Source: Luidia sarsii (Eukaryota; Echinodermata; Asteroidea; Paxillosida; Luidiidae). From it: 64,000 nt of DNA. Where the stretch lies: positions 9,811,223-9,875,222 of the forward strand of contig OX465118.1 in assembly GCA_949987565.1 (NCBI GenBank). The letters are read 5' to 3'. Under the pieces are notes generated by a model. The model made no database searches. It was not told the DNA's origin and saw only the letters and a program-made list of their open reading frames with translations. How positions within the stretch are numbered: the stretch's first letter is position 1; the number at the start of each line of letters is the position of its first letter. Made by a program: the position numbers and the translations under genes. Positions 37,875 through 49,100 of this stretch are shown piece after piece.

Positions 37875-39545
37875 ATTTTGTTGAGGGAACAACGAAATTG
37901 TGTTGTGGGAACAACCAATTTTGTTGAGGGAACAACCAATTTTGTTGAGGGAACAACCAATTTTGTTGAGGGAACAACCAATTTTGTTGAGGGAACAACC
38001 AATTTTGTTGAGGGAACAACCAAATTTTGTTGAGGGAACAACCAATTTTGTTTTGGGGGAACAACCAATTTTGTTGAGGGAACAACCAAATTTGTTGAGG
38101 GAACAACCAATTTTGTTGAGGGAACAACCAATTTTGTTGAGGGAACAACCAATTTTGTTGAGGGAACAACCAAATTTTGTTGAGGGAACAACCAAATTTT
38201 GTTGAGGGAACAACCAATTTTGTTGAGGGAACAACCAATTTTGTTGAGGGAACAACCAAATTTTGTTGAGGGAACAACCAAATTTTGTTGAGGGAACAAC
38301 CAATTTTGTTGAGGTAACAACCAATTTTGTTGAGGGAACAACCAAATTTTGTTGAGGGAACAACCAATTTTGTTGAGGGAACAACCAATTTTGTTGAGGG
38401 AACAACCAATTTTGTTGAGGGAACAACCAATTTTGTTGAGGGAACAACCAAATTTTGTTGAGGGAACAACCAATTTTGTTGAGGGAACAACCAATTTTGT
38501 TGAGGGAACAACCAATTTTGTTGAGGGAACAACCAATTTTGTTGAGGGAAAAACCAATTTTGTTGAGGGAACAACCAATTTTGTTGAAGGAACAACCAAT
38601 TTTGTTGAGGGAACAACCAATTTTGTTGAAGGAACAACCAATTTTGTTGAGGGAACAACCAATTTTGTTGAGGGAACAACCAATTTTGTTGAGGGAACAA
38701 CCAATTTTGTTGAGGGAAAAACCAATTTTGTTGAGGGAACAACCAATTTTGTTGAGGGAACAACCAAATTTTGTTGAGGGAACAACCAATTTTGTTGAGG
38801 GAACAACCAATTTTGTTGAGGGAACAACCAATTTTGTTGAGGGAACAACCAATTTTGTTGAGGGAAAAACCAATTTTGTTGAGGGAACAACCAATTTTGT
38901 TGAAGGAACAACCAATTTTGTTGAGGGAACAACCAATTTTGTTGAGGGAACAACGAAATTGTGTTGTGGGAACAACCAATTTTGTTGAGGGAACAACCAA
39001 TTTTGTTGAGGGAACAACCAATTTTGTTGAGGGAAAAACCAATTTTGTTGAGGGAACAACCAATTTTGTTGAGGGAACAACCAATTTTGTTGAGGGAACA
39101 ACCAATTTTGTTGAGGGAACAACCAATTTTGTTGAGGGAACAACCAAATTTTGTTGAGGGAACAACCAATTTTGTTGAGGGAACAACCAATTTTGTTGAG
39201 GGAACAACCAATTTTGTTGAGGGAACAACCAATTTTGTTGAGGGAACAACCAAATTTTGTTGAGGGAACAACCAATTTTGTTGAGGGAACAACCAATTTT
39301 GTTGAGGGAACAACCAAATTTGTTGAGGGAACAACCAATTTTGTTGAGGGAACAACCAATTTTGTTGAGGGAACAACCAAATTTTGTTGAGGGAACAACC
39401 AATTTTGTTGAGGGAACAACCAATTTTGTTGAGGGAACAACCAAATTTTGTTGAGGGAACAACCAAATTTTGTTGAGGGAACAACCAATTTTGTTGAGGG
39501 AACAACCAATTTTGTTGAGGGAACAACCAAATTTTGTTGAGGGCC
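37875..39545. repeat. 21/22-bp self-complementary minisatellite array
   Basis: About 78 tandem copies. Each unit contains TTGTTGAGGGAACAA, whose TTGTT and AACAA arms can pair around GAGGG. Units alternate between 21 and 22 bp by one A. A variant stretch GAAATTGTGTTGTGGGAAC occurs at about 37893 and again at about 38955, hinting at a ~1.06-kb higher-order duplication. The open frames of up to 628 codons on the minus strand and others on the plus strand result from the 21-bp period. Confidence 0.97.
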
Positions 39546-40698
39546 AAGTTCCTGGCCAAGTTCGTAGTTTTTGGTCCGCTCTCCATTCCCGTAATTATCC
39601 TCAAGTCCTTTCACACGGTGTACGTTCCGCTAAAAATGTTCTTTTTCATTATCGATCCTTGCATTCGTAAATAATGAATGAACGTCTTTCTTTGAGCGCC
39701 CGCACGAACCACGTTGCACGCGCACCGGTCAATTGAGTGGTCCTTTCTTCTTGTTTTGGCTGAAAGCAGGCGGAATTTGTGTGTATCGATCCTTCTGGCC
39801 GCCGATTTGTCAATCGGTATATACGAGGTGAGCGCGGACTATTGTGCAGTCCATCGTCACCCCCATCAGGGCGGACAAAAGACCCGGCTTCGCAACATCA
39901 ATTCGCCGTAAACAACTCCAAATAGTGATCCTCATGTTCGGATCGAAGCAATACCGTTATAGTCACTGACCACGTCCCTTCCGTTAAGATTGCCACGCAA
40001 CTGTCTCCCTGCACACTGGAGCCTCCAAATATACCTCGCAGACGCTGGGATGTCGATACCTGCAAGATTTGGCCCGTATAAGCAGGGAACGTAACTGTTC
40101 TTGTTCCAGGGACTCGGACCGATTCTCGCCATGAGACCCACGAAGCTTCGCCAGCCGATTTGGGGACAGGACTGACGGGGGGTGGGTTGCGGTCTGTGAG
40201 AACCACCCCGGAACAAAATAGCCAATAATTCCCCGACTCGTGTAAATCGCCTAATGGTGGCTGAACCGGTTTCCGAGAAGTCTCCGTCGAAGGCGGGTTG
40301 AAACGGCCGTGTCTCGACCGTGGATGGGCGTTTCTCTCCCGGGGCCAACCGGTCTCCCCACCGCCTCCCTCCTCGCGGAGAGCCGCGACGTGCCACCCGC
40401 TCGCATTCGTCGACTTCGGTAATGGACCCTCATTCGTCTCGACCTCTCCTTTCATTGAACCCAAAGCCAACGGCCGAGAACTCGCTCTCAAGGAGGGAAA
40501 ACTTGAAACAGTGAACAAACATTTTGAATCCGAACCGACGTATTAAAGTTTGACACCGACTTTCTGACCAGGTAGATGCCGTCAGTGTGATATTTGAGGT
40601 AAGTTTGTGTCCATCCTTCATGCTTAGGCCTAGCTATTTTGTGTTCTTATTGAGCCGAAGTCAACATTATTGTAGGTTTTGATTTTTGATTCATTATT

Positions 40699-40804
40699 CT
40701 CAAAAGTTAGAAGGCCTGACGTTTCGATCCTAGCAGGACCTTTCTCAAAGGTCTTTGAGAAAGGTCCTGCTAGGATCGAAACGTCAGACCCTCCAACTTT
40801 TGAG
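40699..40804. repeat. GACGTTTCGATCCTAGCAGG hairpin, long copy
   Basis: Two 52-bp arms around GT, starting CTCAAAAGTTAGAAGG and ending CCAACTTTTGAG; almost perfect complementarity. Confidence 0.95.
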
Positions 40805-41695
40805 ATTTATGTATTGCAGGTCGTTTTAATCAGTGAGCAGTTTGCATCAGTTTTTGTATTTACTTCTTGATTCATTATCATTTTGATACCATCCAACACC
40901 GCTAAAATGAATGGCTTTATTACACACGACACCGGTACAAGGTAGTTCTATATAATCTCTAATTACGCAATGGCGGCTTGCGTTGGAATTATCAACAGCG
41001 ATAAGGTGCAAGGACTGGAGCTCAAGTCTACCCCGCCGGCACATTAATAACGGCTGGGCTTTTGAGGGGAAATACCCGTTAGGGAACTGTGGAATAACCC
41101 CGCCCCTGCCCCTCTCGCAAAGATAGCCCATCGTGAGTCTGGGGTAAAGGTAAACAGGTAAAGGCAAACACGACGCAACAGAAGCACCTTGTCGGGAACG
41201 CGGGTGTTTGGAACATGACTCAATGTTCCCTATTATATGCCTCGGGGGACAAGCTGTGCGGCTTCCCCGACCAACTATACCGTACCACCCTTTGTGGTCG
41301 AAGGTCAACGACGAAGCATCTGCGGTTGACGTCATGAGCCATAAATATCGATGAGTCGCGACGTGATATCGGTAAGGGGAGATGTAACCTTTTTTTTATG
41401 GTTTGGGGGTCGGGAGTGCGAGATCCAGATCTAAGTTGGATCATTTTCAAGTTAGGTATACAGACGTGGTGAACACACAATCCAATGCGCTGGATGGGAA
41501 ATAAAACGCGCGACTAGAAAGTAAAACGGATGGCGGGGTCAAGCGGCAACAGACTAAATGCCTGACAGACAGTCCGATAAACCAACGAACAAAACATTGA
41601 AGTGGCAAACTGACATACAGAACAATAAACAGGGAGACAAACAAACAAACAGACAGGCAGACAGACGCTGCAAAATGATATGAATATAAATGAAA

Positions 41696-41788
41696 CTTAA
41701 CATTTAGTGGGCCTGACGTTTCGATCGTAGCAGGACCTTTCTCAAAGGTCCTGCTAGGATCGAGACGTCAGGCCCACTAAATTTTAAG
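41696..41788. repeat. GACGTTTCGATCGTAGCAGG hairpin copy
   Basis: Arms of about 45 bp around CTC, from CTTAACATTTAGTGGG to CCCACTAAATTTTAAG. Confidence 0.93.
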
Positions 41789-41887
41789 ATTTGCATTTTG
41801 GTAATTTTAGTCAGTAAGGAGTTTGCAACATTTTTGCGTATCACTTTAAGTCATAATTAAAACTTGATGAACTGTCGACAAAACTGC

Positions 41888-41940
41888 GTGCGAGTTGACC
41901 AAACCGCGTACGAGTTGACCTGCGTACGAGTTGACCTGCT
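41888..41940 (+). repeat. Short tandem repeat GCGTACGAGTTGACC
   Basis: Three adjacent copies with one or two base changes. Confidence 0.8.
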
Positions 41941-42489
41941 CCCAATACGAATCACATTTTCGATTCACTGTCCACCAATTCAGTTTGTTCACCTTGGTAG
42001 ATACCCTCTCCCCGTATCCCACCATAATCCACCAAATACTTGATGATTATATAATGATAACAAACTCATCGGACGAATTGCGAGCGGGTGGAATTAAGCA
42101 GAAGGGGCACCTTGAATTTGGCGACCCCTATACCGCGAGGTCGCGGGTTCGTTTGGGGCTTAGAATCCGATGAGGAAACCAGTGCAACTGGTTCCGTTGT
42201 TGTTTTGTTTTCACACGGAGGTCACGATACGGTGCCATGATTTGCCAATTATTGCCCTGCCTAATCCCTTGGGCATATAGACCTAATAACTGGCTGAATC
42301 GGTTTGATTTTCAGATATCGAAAGATTATGAGCGGATCAAACACCAGATAGGTGACCGTGCGGCGCTGAGACGAAACCGGATTCCGGCACTGTTATACCT
42401 CGTGTGTCAGTGCTGTCGACACAGTCGGATCGGTTCGGTGGGAGCCAGCGCCGTGGTGTTGAAACGGCAGTGCGTGTGTTTCCGACACC

Positions 42490-43992
42490 ATGACGGGAGG
42501 GCAGGGCAGCACGGAGCGCCACTACCGGCGGCTTCTGGACAAGCTGAAGAGCCGCTCCAACCGCATCTTCGTCAAGGCGCAGATGCAGAACCGGACCCAG
42601 GACCAGCGGCTGAAGAAGGTGGTGGGCACGCTGGAGAGGGACAGGGACCTGAGGATCCGCAAGGCCCACGAGGGCATCTGGAGGGTGGCGTCCAAGGACT
42701 GCCCCGCTCCCCGGCTGGCCCGCCCCGAGGGCCTGCCCTCCTACCTCGGCCGGCCCAAGGCCACCACCTTGCCCACGCCGGCCGAGCTGGCTAGCCTGCT
42801 GCCCAGGAAAAAGCCCGCCGTGCACCCGGCCGCCGCCGCGCGCCCCCAATCCGCGGCGGCGGCGGCGGCCGCCGATCCGTCAGGCCGACCGCCGCCCAGG
42901 CAGTACACGAAGATGTCCAAGCGGAGGCTGTCCGAGATGACCACGGACCAGCTGCAGATCTGGCACTACCGGCAGTCCCTGGTCGACAGAGAGGGCGCCA
43001 CGGAGGCACCGGGGGAAGGGGACGGGGAGGAGGCCGCCAAGACCTCGGGCCAGGGCGAGGGCAGGGCGCCCCCGCCCGCCGAGGCCGAGAAAGCCGAGGA
43101 CAGCACGGCCGCCGCCGAGGAGTCCATCCGAATCGTGATGCGGAAGCTGGGCATACGCCCCCAATCCAGCCCTCTCTCCTACTCCCAAAGCGGCAAGGGT
43201 GGTAGGCCCAAGAAGAAGCGCCCTCACACGAGCACTGGCTACTGCCCCGACGCCATCGCCGAGCAGAAGGTCAACTCGAGCAGCAAGGTGCTGAAGACAA
43301 ACTACCTGGAGATGTACCAGTCGCAGATGAAGAGCCACGTGCGACGCATGTCGTCTCGGGGCACCGCGCCCGCCGCCACTGGCGCCGGGGCGAGAGCGGA
43401 CTCGCCGGCCCGCCAGGAGCTTGACAGCAGCCAGGGGCTCGATCGGACGACCTCCACGCGGGCCTCCTCGACAACCCCGTCCCGGTTCGCGTCGCCCTCC
43501 TTCTCCCTCGAGGCGCGCGGGATAGCCAGCCCGCTCAAGCAGCAGCAGCAGCAGACGCCCCGGGCCTCCACGCTCATGCGCCCCACCACCTCCTCGTCCT
43601 CGCACGCCAGCCCCCGGCGGCGGATGCGTCGGCTCAGCCAGCAGGTCAGGCACGCCGGCGCCTTCGAGCAGCTCCGCCAGGAGGTGCAGCGGGTGCAGAG
43701 CTACAAGAGCTTCCGCCGCGAGTCGCTGGGCGTCACCGATACGGCCGGCGGCGGCGGCAGCGGCGCGGACGACCCGGAGCAGGAGGAGGAGCTCTTCGAC
43801 GAGATGCGGCGCTGTCGCTACATCCGCTGGGGGAAGGAGGACGAGACCATCATCGAGGAGCTGGAGGAGGAGGAGCCGCTGCAGCTCCAGAACCAGCTGG
43901 CTCTCCTGACGCTCAAGTACACGCCCTCCAAAAAGAAGGAGCGGAAGACGGGTTGGTCCGAAACCTCGACAGCCCTGAACAGCACCAAGTGA
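42490..43992 (+). CDS. Uncharacterised intronless 500-residue protein
   Basis: Begins CACCATGAC (good start context) and runs uninterrupted to TGA at 43990-43992. Third positions are strongly GC-rich, like the exons of the named genes and unlike the flanks, which supports real coding. Visible regions: a basic, probably helical N-terminus (RSNRIFVKAQMQNRTQDQRL) and an Ala-rich segment near residue 115-135. Then RQYTKMSKRRLSEMTTDQLQ near 137-156, a Glu/Ala stretch, a Lys/Arg-rich patch KGGRPKKKRP near 236-245, a run of five Gln near 350, and an acidic C-terminal segment (EELEEEEPLQLQ). No signal peptide or membrane segment. I do not recognise the family. Intronless structure could mean a retrocopy or a lineage-specific gene; an upstream 5' UTR intron is possible (acceptor-like tttgattttcag ending at 42315). 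Confidence 0.8.
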   Translation: MTGGQGSTERHYRRLLDKLKSRSNRIFVKAQMQNRTQDQRLKKVVGTLERDRDLRIRKAHEGIWRVASKDCPAPRLARPEGLPSYLGRPKATTLPTPAELASLLPRKKPAVHPAAAARPQSAAAAAAADPSGRPPPRQYTKMSKRRLSEMTTDQLQIWHYRQSLVDREGATEAPGEGDGEEAAKTSGQGEGRAPPPAEAEKAEDSTAAAEESIRIVMRKLGIRPQSSPLSYSQSGKGGRPKKKRPHTSTGYCPDAIAEQKVNSSSKVLKTNYLEMYQSQMKSHVRRMSSRGTAPAATGAGARADSPARQELDSSQGLDRTTSTRASSTTPSRFASPSFSLEARGIASPLKQQQQQTPRASTLMRPTTSSSSHASPRRRMRRLSQQVRHAGAFEQLRQEVQRVQSYKSFRRESLGVTDTAGGGGSGADDPEQEEELFDEMRRCRYIRWGKEDETIIEELEEEEPLQLQNQLALLTLKYTPSKKKERKTGWSETSTALNSTK

Positions 43993-44524
43993 CAATCGGT
44001 CCGGTATACGAATTACAGCCGCCGAATGCGTCCATCATCAACGCAATCATTAGAGCGGTATACCAGACGAGATTTTGTACCAACTACAGTACATGTATAC
44101 TCAACACCAACATTCGATTGATTATGCACACCAGTTGTGGGCATGCTCGGCTATGTGCAATCTAAGGAGCAATAATCATGCAATTGGCTAATGAGATTGT
44201 CACTTGAATTTGTGCCGCTAGTCTGAAGACTATACCCAATGCTGTCTTTACCGAAGGAGACTTCGGTCAGTTCGTTATCCGAATCAGCCACAAAGCTGTA
44301 TAACAGCCCATCGCAGACCCTAAGCATTCAAAATGTACTGACAGCCATGGTTGTCAAATTCTACCCACTCTCTGGGGGAAACTGAGGCCGCGTCCGAAAC
44401 GGGCGTCTAGAGCTAGGTCGGCCCCCCTATTGTAAATACACGGAGAAGCGAAGACAATAGCCCTATAGCCGTAGCTCTGGAAGCCCGACACGGCCTGAAG
44501 CCAAATCCAATACGGACGATTCTC

Positions 44525-44662
44525 GATAGTGCGCCCTCACACGTTGACCAATCACAATGCGCGGGATCTGTCGACCCTTTTTCACTGAGACGTGCATTAT
44601 TTGGGTCGACAGATTCCGCGCGTTGTGATTGGCCAACGCGGTGCAAACTGTCGCACTATTTG
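44525..44662. mobile_element. Small foldback (MITE-like)
   Basis: Arms around ACGTTGACCAATCACAATGC / GTTGTGATTGGCCAACGCG and ATCTGTCGACCC / GGGTCGACAGAT can pair. Ends ATAGTGCG / CGCACTAT. Confidence 0.75.
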
Positions 44663-44739
44663 AAAACTCAGTGATTGGCATTTGGGCTGGAATATTACCC
44701 GTCTGTTTTCGTGACCTCAAAGAAAATCGATTAATTATT

Positions 44740-44745
44740 AATAAA
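44740..44745 (+). terminator. Candidate polyadenylation signal of the intronless gene
   Basis: AATAAA about 750 bp after the stop at 43992; the first on the plus strand in this spacer that I noticed. Confidence 0.35.
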
Positions 44746-45524
44746 GTTGATGTAGGGCCGTATGATAATACGGTACGATTTGCTTACCTTAGCGCATAAG
44801 GAAAAAACATCCTTATTTTTATGCTATATGAAAGAAATGTGTAATAAGATAGGTCTGTGTGAGGTGAAGATTTTCATGAAATGAAAATACCGCAATAAAG
44901 TATTGGCCTCTGAAAATTAGTGTACTATGTCGACAGATGGCGCTACACACGGACTGTGTTAGTTCACATACATGCTTACTTACACGGACCACCACAGCAT
45001 ACAATAATCTGCAGAGGGAGCTTAATTTTCCATCAAACTTACAATTTATTTCAGCCGATTTCGCTTAACAAAATAAAACACACTATGGTAATTTTATCCA
45101 GCAAATAAACAACCAATCATTATGAAAAAGGTAGCAATAAAACGTAACCGAGATAACAAAATAAATGTTAAGCTAACAACATCATATCGTGAGCTCCAAA
45201 TCAATGCAAACTGCTTGGATCAGGAGCACCGGAGCTCGTACTGAAATAGCCATAAGAAAAAACGAATCTGTATCATTTACATATGTACACAAGTATAAGG
45301 ACACTTAGGCCCAGTCAATAAGTTAAAACATTGACCGACTCGGGTCCGATGTTACGGGTAGTGTCGTCGACTGCTGATGCACGCCACAGAAGCAGTTGCG
45401 TACAGTTCAGGACCTCCATTAGTGGATATCCCACTAATAAATTTGCATAGAGCCGAATATCTATCTTACACCTGAAACATTCTTCATGGTGAACCTAGCA
45501 AATAGCCGGCTTGCTCTGAGAGGC

Positions 45525-45568
45525 CTCTCTTTGACCCGGCCGCGGTCAAAAGAAGCCCTAATCCAGCA
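45525..45568 (+). repeat. 44-bp block duplicated at 49005-49048 (copy 1, Wnt8 3' flank)
   Basis: Identical over 44 bp to 49005-49048, with partial identity extending about 20 bp on the left. Holds TTTGACC..GGTCAAA (7-bp inverted arms) and CCTAATCC, an Otx/bicoid-class core. Lies 67-110 bp beyond the Wnt8 stop, probably in its 3' UTR. Confidence 0.85.
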
Positions 45569-45634
45569 GCCATTGCTCTATTACACGGGACCCGACTGGG
45601 GGCCAGTCGCAACTGTTCGTTCGAGGTCAAGGGG

Positions 45635-46165
45635 TCAGCGCCTGGACCGCGTCTCACTCTTGCGGGCGCACGTCAGCTCGGTGACCTCCCGCGTGCAAGT
45701 CTGGCACCGGACCTCGCAGCACCAGTGGAACTGGCAGTGGCAGCTGGACGACACGGTGACTCGGGTGCGGCGGACGCCCAGCCCGCACGAGGTGCACAGC
45801 CGCTTGCAGCTCCGCGCCTCCCAGTCAGTCAGGCTGAGGCCGGCGGCGCTGGCCCCGCGGGCCGACCGCAGGCACTCCCTGCCCAGGGTGCCGGCCGCCC
45901 GCACGGTGGCGTTGACGTGGCAGTAGTTGGGCGAGAGCTGGAGGAAGACCAGGTCGTTCTTGGAGGACGGGGACCGGGACCGGCCGCCGTCGCTCGGGTA
46001 CAGCGCCCCGTTGATGTAGTCCACGCGGAGGGCCGTCTCGTAGCGCTTGCGCAGCGCTTCGCCGATGACGTCGAAGGCCCCCAGTTGCTCCCAGCAGGTC
46101 TGGATGGAACAGCTCCCGGAGACGCCGTGGCACTTGCACCGACGGGACAGCGTCTGTCGAACAGC
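45635..46165 (-). CDS. wnt8: Wnt8 exon 6: acylation loop to stop
   Basis: 177 codons including TGA. Begins [14 protein letters not shown] and ends SETRSRR. Contains the acylated hairpin, [12 protein letters not shown] and the C-terminal cysteine-rich domain. Acceptor cgacccacag. Confidence 0.97.
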   Translation of the reverse strand, partial: AVRQTLSRRCKCHGVSGSCSIQTCWEQLGAFDVIGEALRKRYETALRVDYINGALYPSDGGRSRSPSSKNDLVFLQLSPNYCHVNATVRAAGTLGRECLRSARGASAAGLSLTDWEARSCKRLCTSCGLGVRRTRVTVSSSCHCQFHWCCEVRCQTCTREVTELTCARKSETRSRR

Positions 46166-49100
46166 CTGTGGGTCGCACAAAAATAGAAATACACATTAGA
46201 TACAATATCAAAACGAGCTTTGAATGTTTTCATGGTGAGAATAGTAGGAGTACAACCAAATGTAATAGGTTTGCGGTGACACCATGAAAAAATAATGTTT
46301 TTCTGAGAAACAAAATGTGGTTCTGAAAAGAACTGCAGGAACTCGACGTTTCGAACAGTATATACAGGAGACTCTTGAACAGAGTTTATACATTTCGAAT
46401 TTTACATGGTGTCACCGCAAACCTATTACTCCCACTGAACACATTATCATTCACGGCAAAAATACCCCAGAGCCAAAATCTCACACTGTTGTTATCGATC
46501 ATTGCAGGACCTTTTTTTAGAAATCCCCAAATCCCAGACTCATTGAACCAGTGTTGGTCTGATGGAACCAAGTGACGGTACCGGTAATCAATAGTGGCGA
46601 TTAGCTGACGAACAGCAGCCTAGTACAAACAATGTCGGAAACGTTGAATCAGCAAGGCAGATGATAACAAGGGTAGCCTAGATGACTCACAGCAGTCTCT
46701 CGACAAAGGCTTCACTAATCGGAAGGCCCCGATCGAAGGGCTTCATAGTTGGTACTCTCTCAAGGGTCGGTACTCACTCAAGGAGAGAAATTCGCTCCAA
46801 AAAGTAAAAACATATAGTGAAAAAACACTGAGTGGAGTGAAATCTCATAATTATGGAGCCATATGGAGGACAAATCGAAATGGCTCCTCTATAGAATGTT
46901 GTTTCAATCCATCCTTAGCAGTTTCCACACCTCTTACAGTGGTTTTCACTCTTTTTGAGCGATTTTCACTCCCCGAGAGAGTGAATCACTCTTTTGCACT
47001 GAGAGAGCAATAGGCACCGCATGGTCCTAGTCAGCGTCCACTCACCTTCCTGCCGATGTCGTTATTGTGCAGGTTCATGAGGGCTAGGGCATCGGAGCCT
47101 TGCTCCATGCCGTCCACGAACACCTTGGAGATGCGCTCCCCGAACTTGACGTTGTCGCTGCAGCCTCCCCACTGCCAGTCATCGCCACCTGCAAATTGAA
47201 CCACATCGACAGTGATAAATCACCTCGTCAAGCACTGGGCACTCAGTGCTTATCACGTCGAGCAGGGCAAACCCTCACTGAAATACAGCTACAGTCGACG
47301 CATATTGCAAGGTTCTTGCTTTATGGTTAAATTGACTACCCCCCTGGAATATAGCAAAGAACACGGCAAGTGGTCTTAAAGTGTCTCGTACATTTTTTGT
47401 TCCACGGGTCAACAGAGAGGCGGTGTCACTGAATGGGATTACACCATCATTTTCACAAACATCTAAACAACAAAAATCAATAATTGCGAGAAGCCGGAGA
47501 GGACTGTGAACTGCTTCAAAATAAACCTCCTCGCAAACCTCCCTCAATATCCTCTGTCTCGCCTTAGAAGCACAACGAGCTCCAGTTGTTTCCGAATCCT
47601 TGCATAAACTATGGATATCCAGAAAATTCCCCTTTCTGAAATGCCAGCCACGGTGACATTACATTATCAAGTGACCGGCCACATCTGTCTGCGCCCGTAA
47701 AGAAACAAAGGCCGCAACAAGCCTTCAAACTCGGAAACAAACCACAACCCGGATTTTCATGTGTTGTCAGACGGAGACGAAGCCTGAGCCCGAGGCCATA
47801 GTCACTGTTAATGGCCGGCAGTGGTACGGCACCGCACAGCAGAACAGGAGCGCACAACTTACCGTCCTTGGCTTTGCCGCTCCTCTTGGACTCGTCACAG
47901 CCACAGTCTTCGAACTGGCCGACCGAGCAGTTCTTGGTCAGGGAGTACATGACACCGGCCGAGCTGATGGCGTGGACGAAGGACATCTCCCGGGTAGCTG
48001 CGGGGTAGAGAGAGGAAGGCATAAAACGTGTCAAACACAGAGAAACGTGATATAAACCACCGGTAGCTCACTATGACTAGCTTGATAGCTAGCTATTACT
48101 AGCTTTATGAAGTAAGCACACAGCTTGAGCATCAAGGTGACACCTCGAGAAAATGGTCCGCCTAGGATGGAGATCATGTCAAAGACAACACCAGTCGTAA
48201 TCTAGGTCCGCAAAATGAGGTTTGCGGCGATACCATGTACATCATCTCCTTACGACGGGCATACCCGAAATGCTGAGTTCTTTTCTTTACATTTGCATGA
48301 TGTGACAATGCAAAACACTATACAGATCTTATCCAAACTCTACTCTTCCTTTTCCAAGTACTCAGGGGTATTCGAAAATAAATCCCGTCTAGTTCTACGG
48401 GGGCTAACTTACGCAGTGGTTCGTTGAAGAGGGCCAGGGAACCTTCGGGGCAGTTCCAGCGGTCCCACTGGAAGCGTCGCCGACACTCCTTCATGGCCGT
48501 CTCAGCCCCAGAGCTCACGCTGTCCGAGTAGGTTATGTATCTCTGCAGACCCTATCAACGAAAGCAAGGAGAAGACGGAACTGGTTAGTTAATACAAAGT
48601 CAGCCAGGACAATGCAACAGTCTATGAACATTGGGATCTCGTGAAGTGAAGTAGATCTCTAATGTCATACTCTTTCTGAGAAACCAAACGAAACCAAAAC
48701 GGAATGTTCTCTCTTTCTCCGTCATCATTTTTTTTTTCAAAGAGAGATACTCTTAGATGACCAACGAATGAGTCACGCGCTTCTTTTCAGACAGAGACTC
48801 GTGCAAGTCGTGTCATCCTCCTTAATCGTGTGCCCACATTGGTGAGTCAATTTGGTGGGCCGCTCATAGGGGGAAAACAAAAACCCAAAACTTATTGCCA
48901 AAAGTCACACGGTGACATCAGAGGCAACTCCAAGTTGAGTCAACCACATGAGTCACGGTTTCGTGAGGGGTGAGAAAGCGAAGAGCCGGCTCGCTCAGAG
49001 AGCTCTCTCTTTGACCCGGCCGCGGTCAAAAGAAGCCCTAATCCAGCACCCATTGCCCAAGAGCCAGCTCCCGACCGAACAATAGGCGGGACACCAAGGA

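Larger units (their letters stand above)
39546..42489. other. Intergenic region before the intronless gene
   Basis: Two hairpin repeats (40699-40804, 41696-41788) and a small tandem of GCGTACGAGTTGACC (41888-41940). Also a minus-strand open frame of 206 codons at 39898-40518 with no recognised motif, not called as a gene. Confidence 0.7.
43993..45634. other. Spacer between convergent genes
   Basis: 1.6 kb between the intronless gene (+) and Wnt8 (-). Contains a foldback at 44525-44662, AATAAA at 44740-44745 on the plus strand, and the conserved block at 45525-45568. Otherwise AT-rich. Confidence 0.75.

Noticed and set aside
37718..39614. Overlapping open frames of 541-628 codons with repeating LFPQQN / VVPSTK / CSLNKI
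   Set aside because: All three frames are open because the repeat period is mostly 21 bp without stops; no start context, no composition shift, both strands open.
39898..40518. 206-codon minus-strand open frame
   Set aside because: No recognised motif, no clear codon bias and alternative frames also open; kept only as a note in the region entry.
42880..43995. 371-codon antisense frame over the intronless gene
   Set aside because: GC-rich shadow with no start support; I kept the plus-strand frame because of its start context and length.
45725..46186. 153-codon plus-strand frame opposite Wnt8
   Set aside because: Shadow of the last Wnt8 exon.
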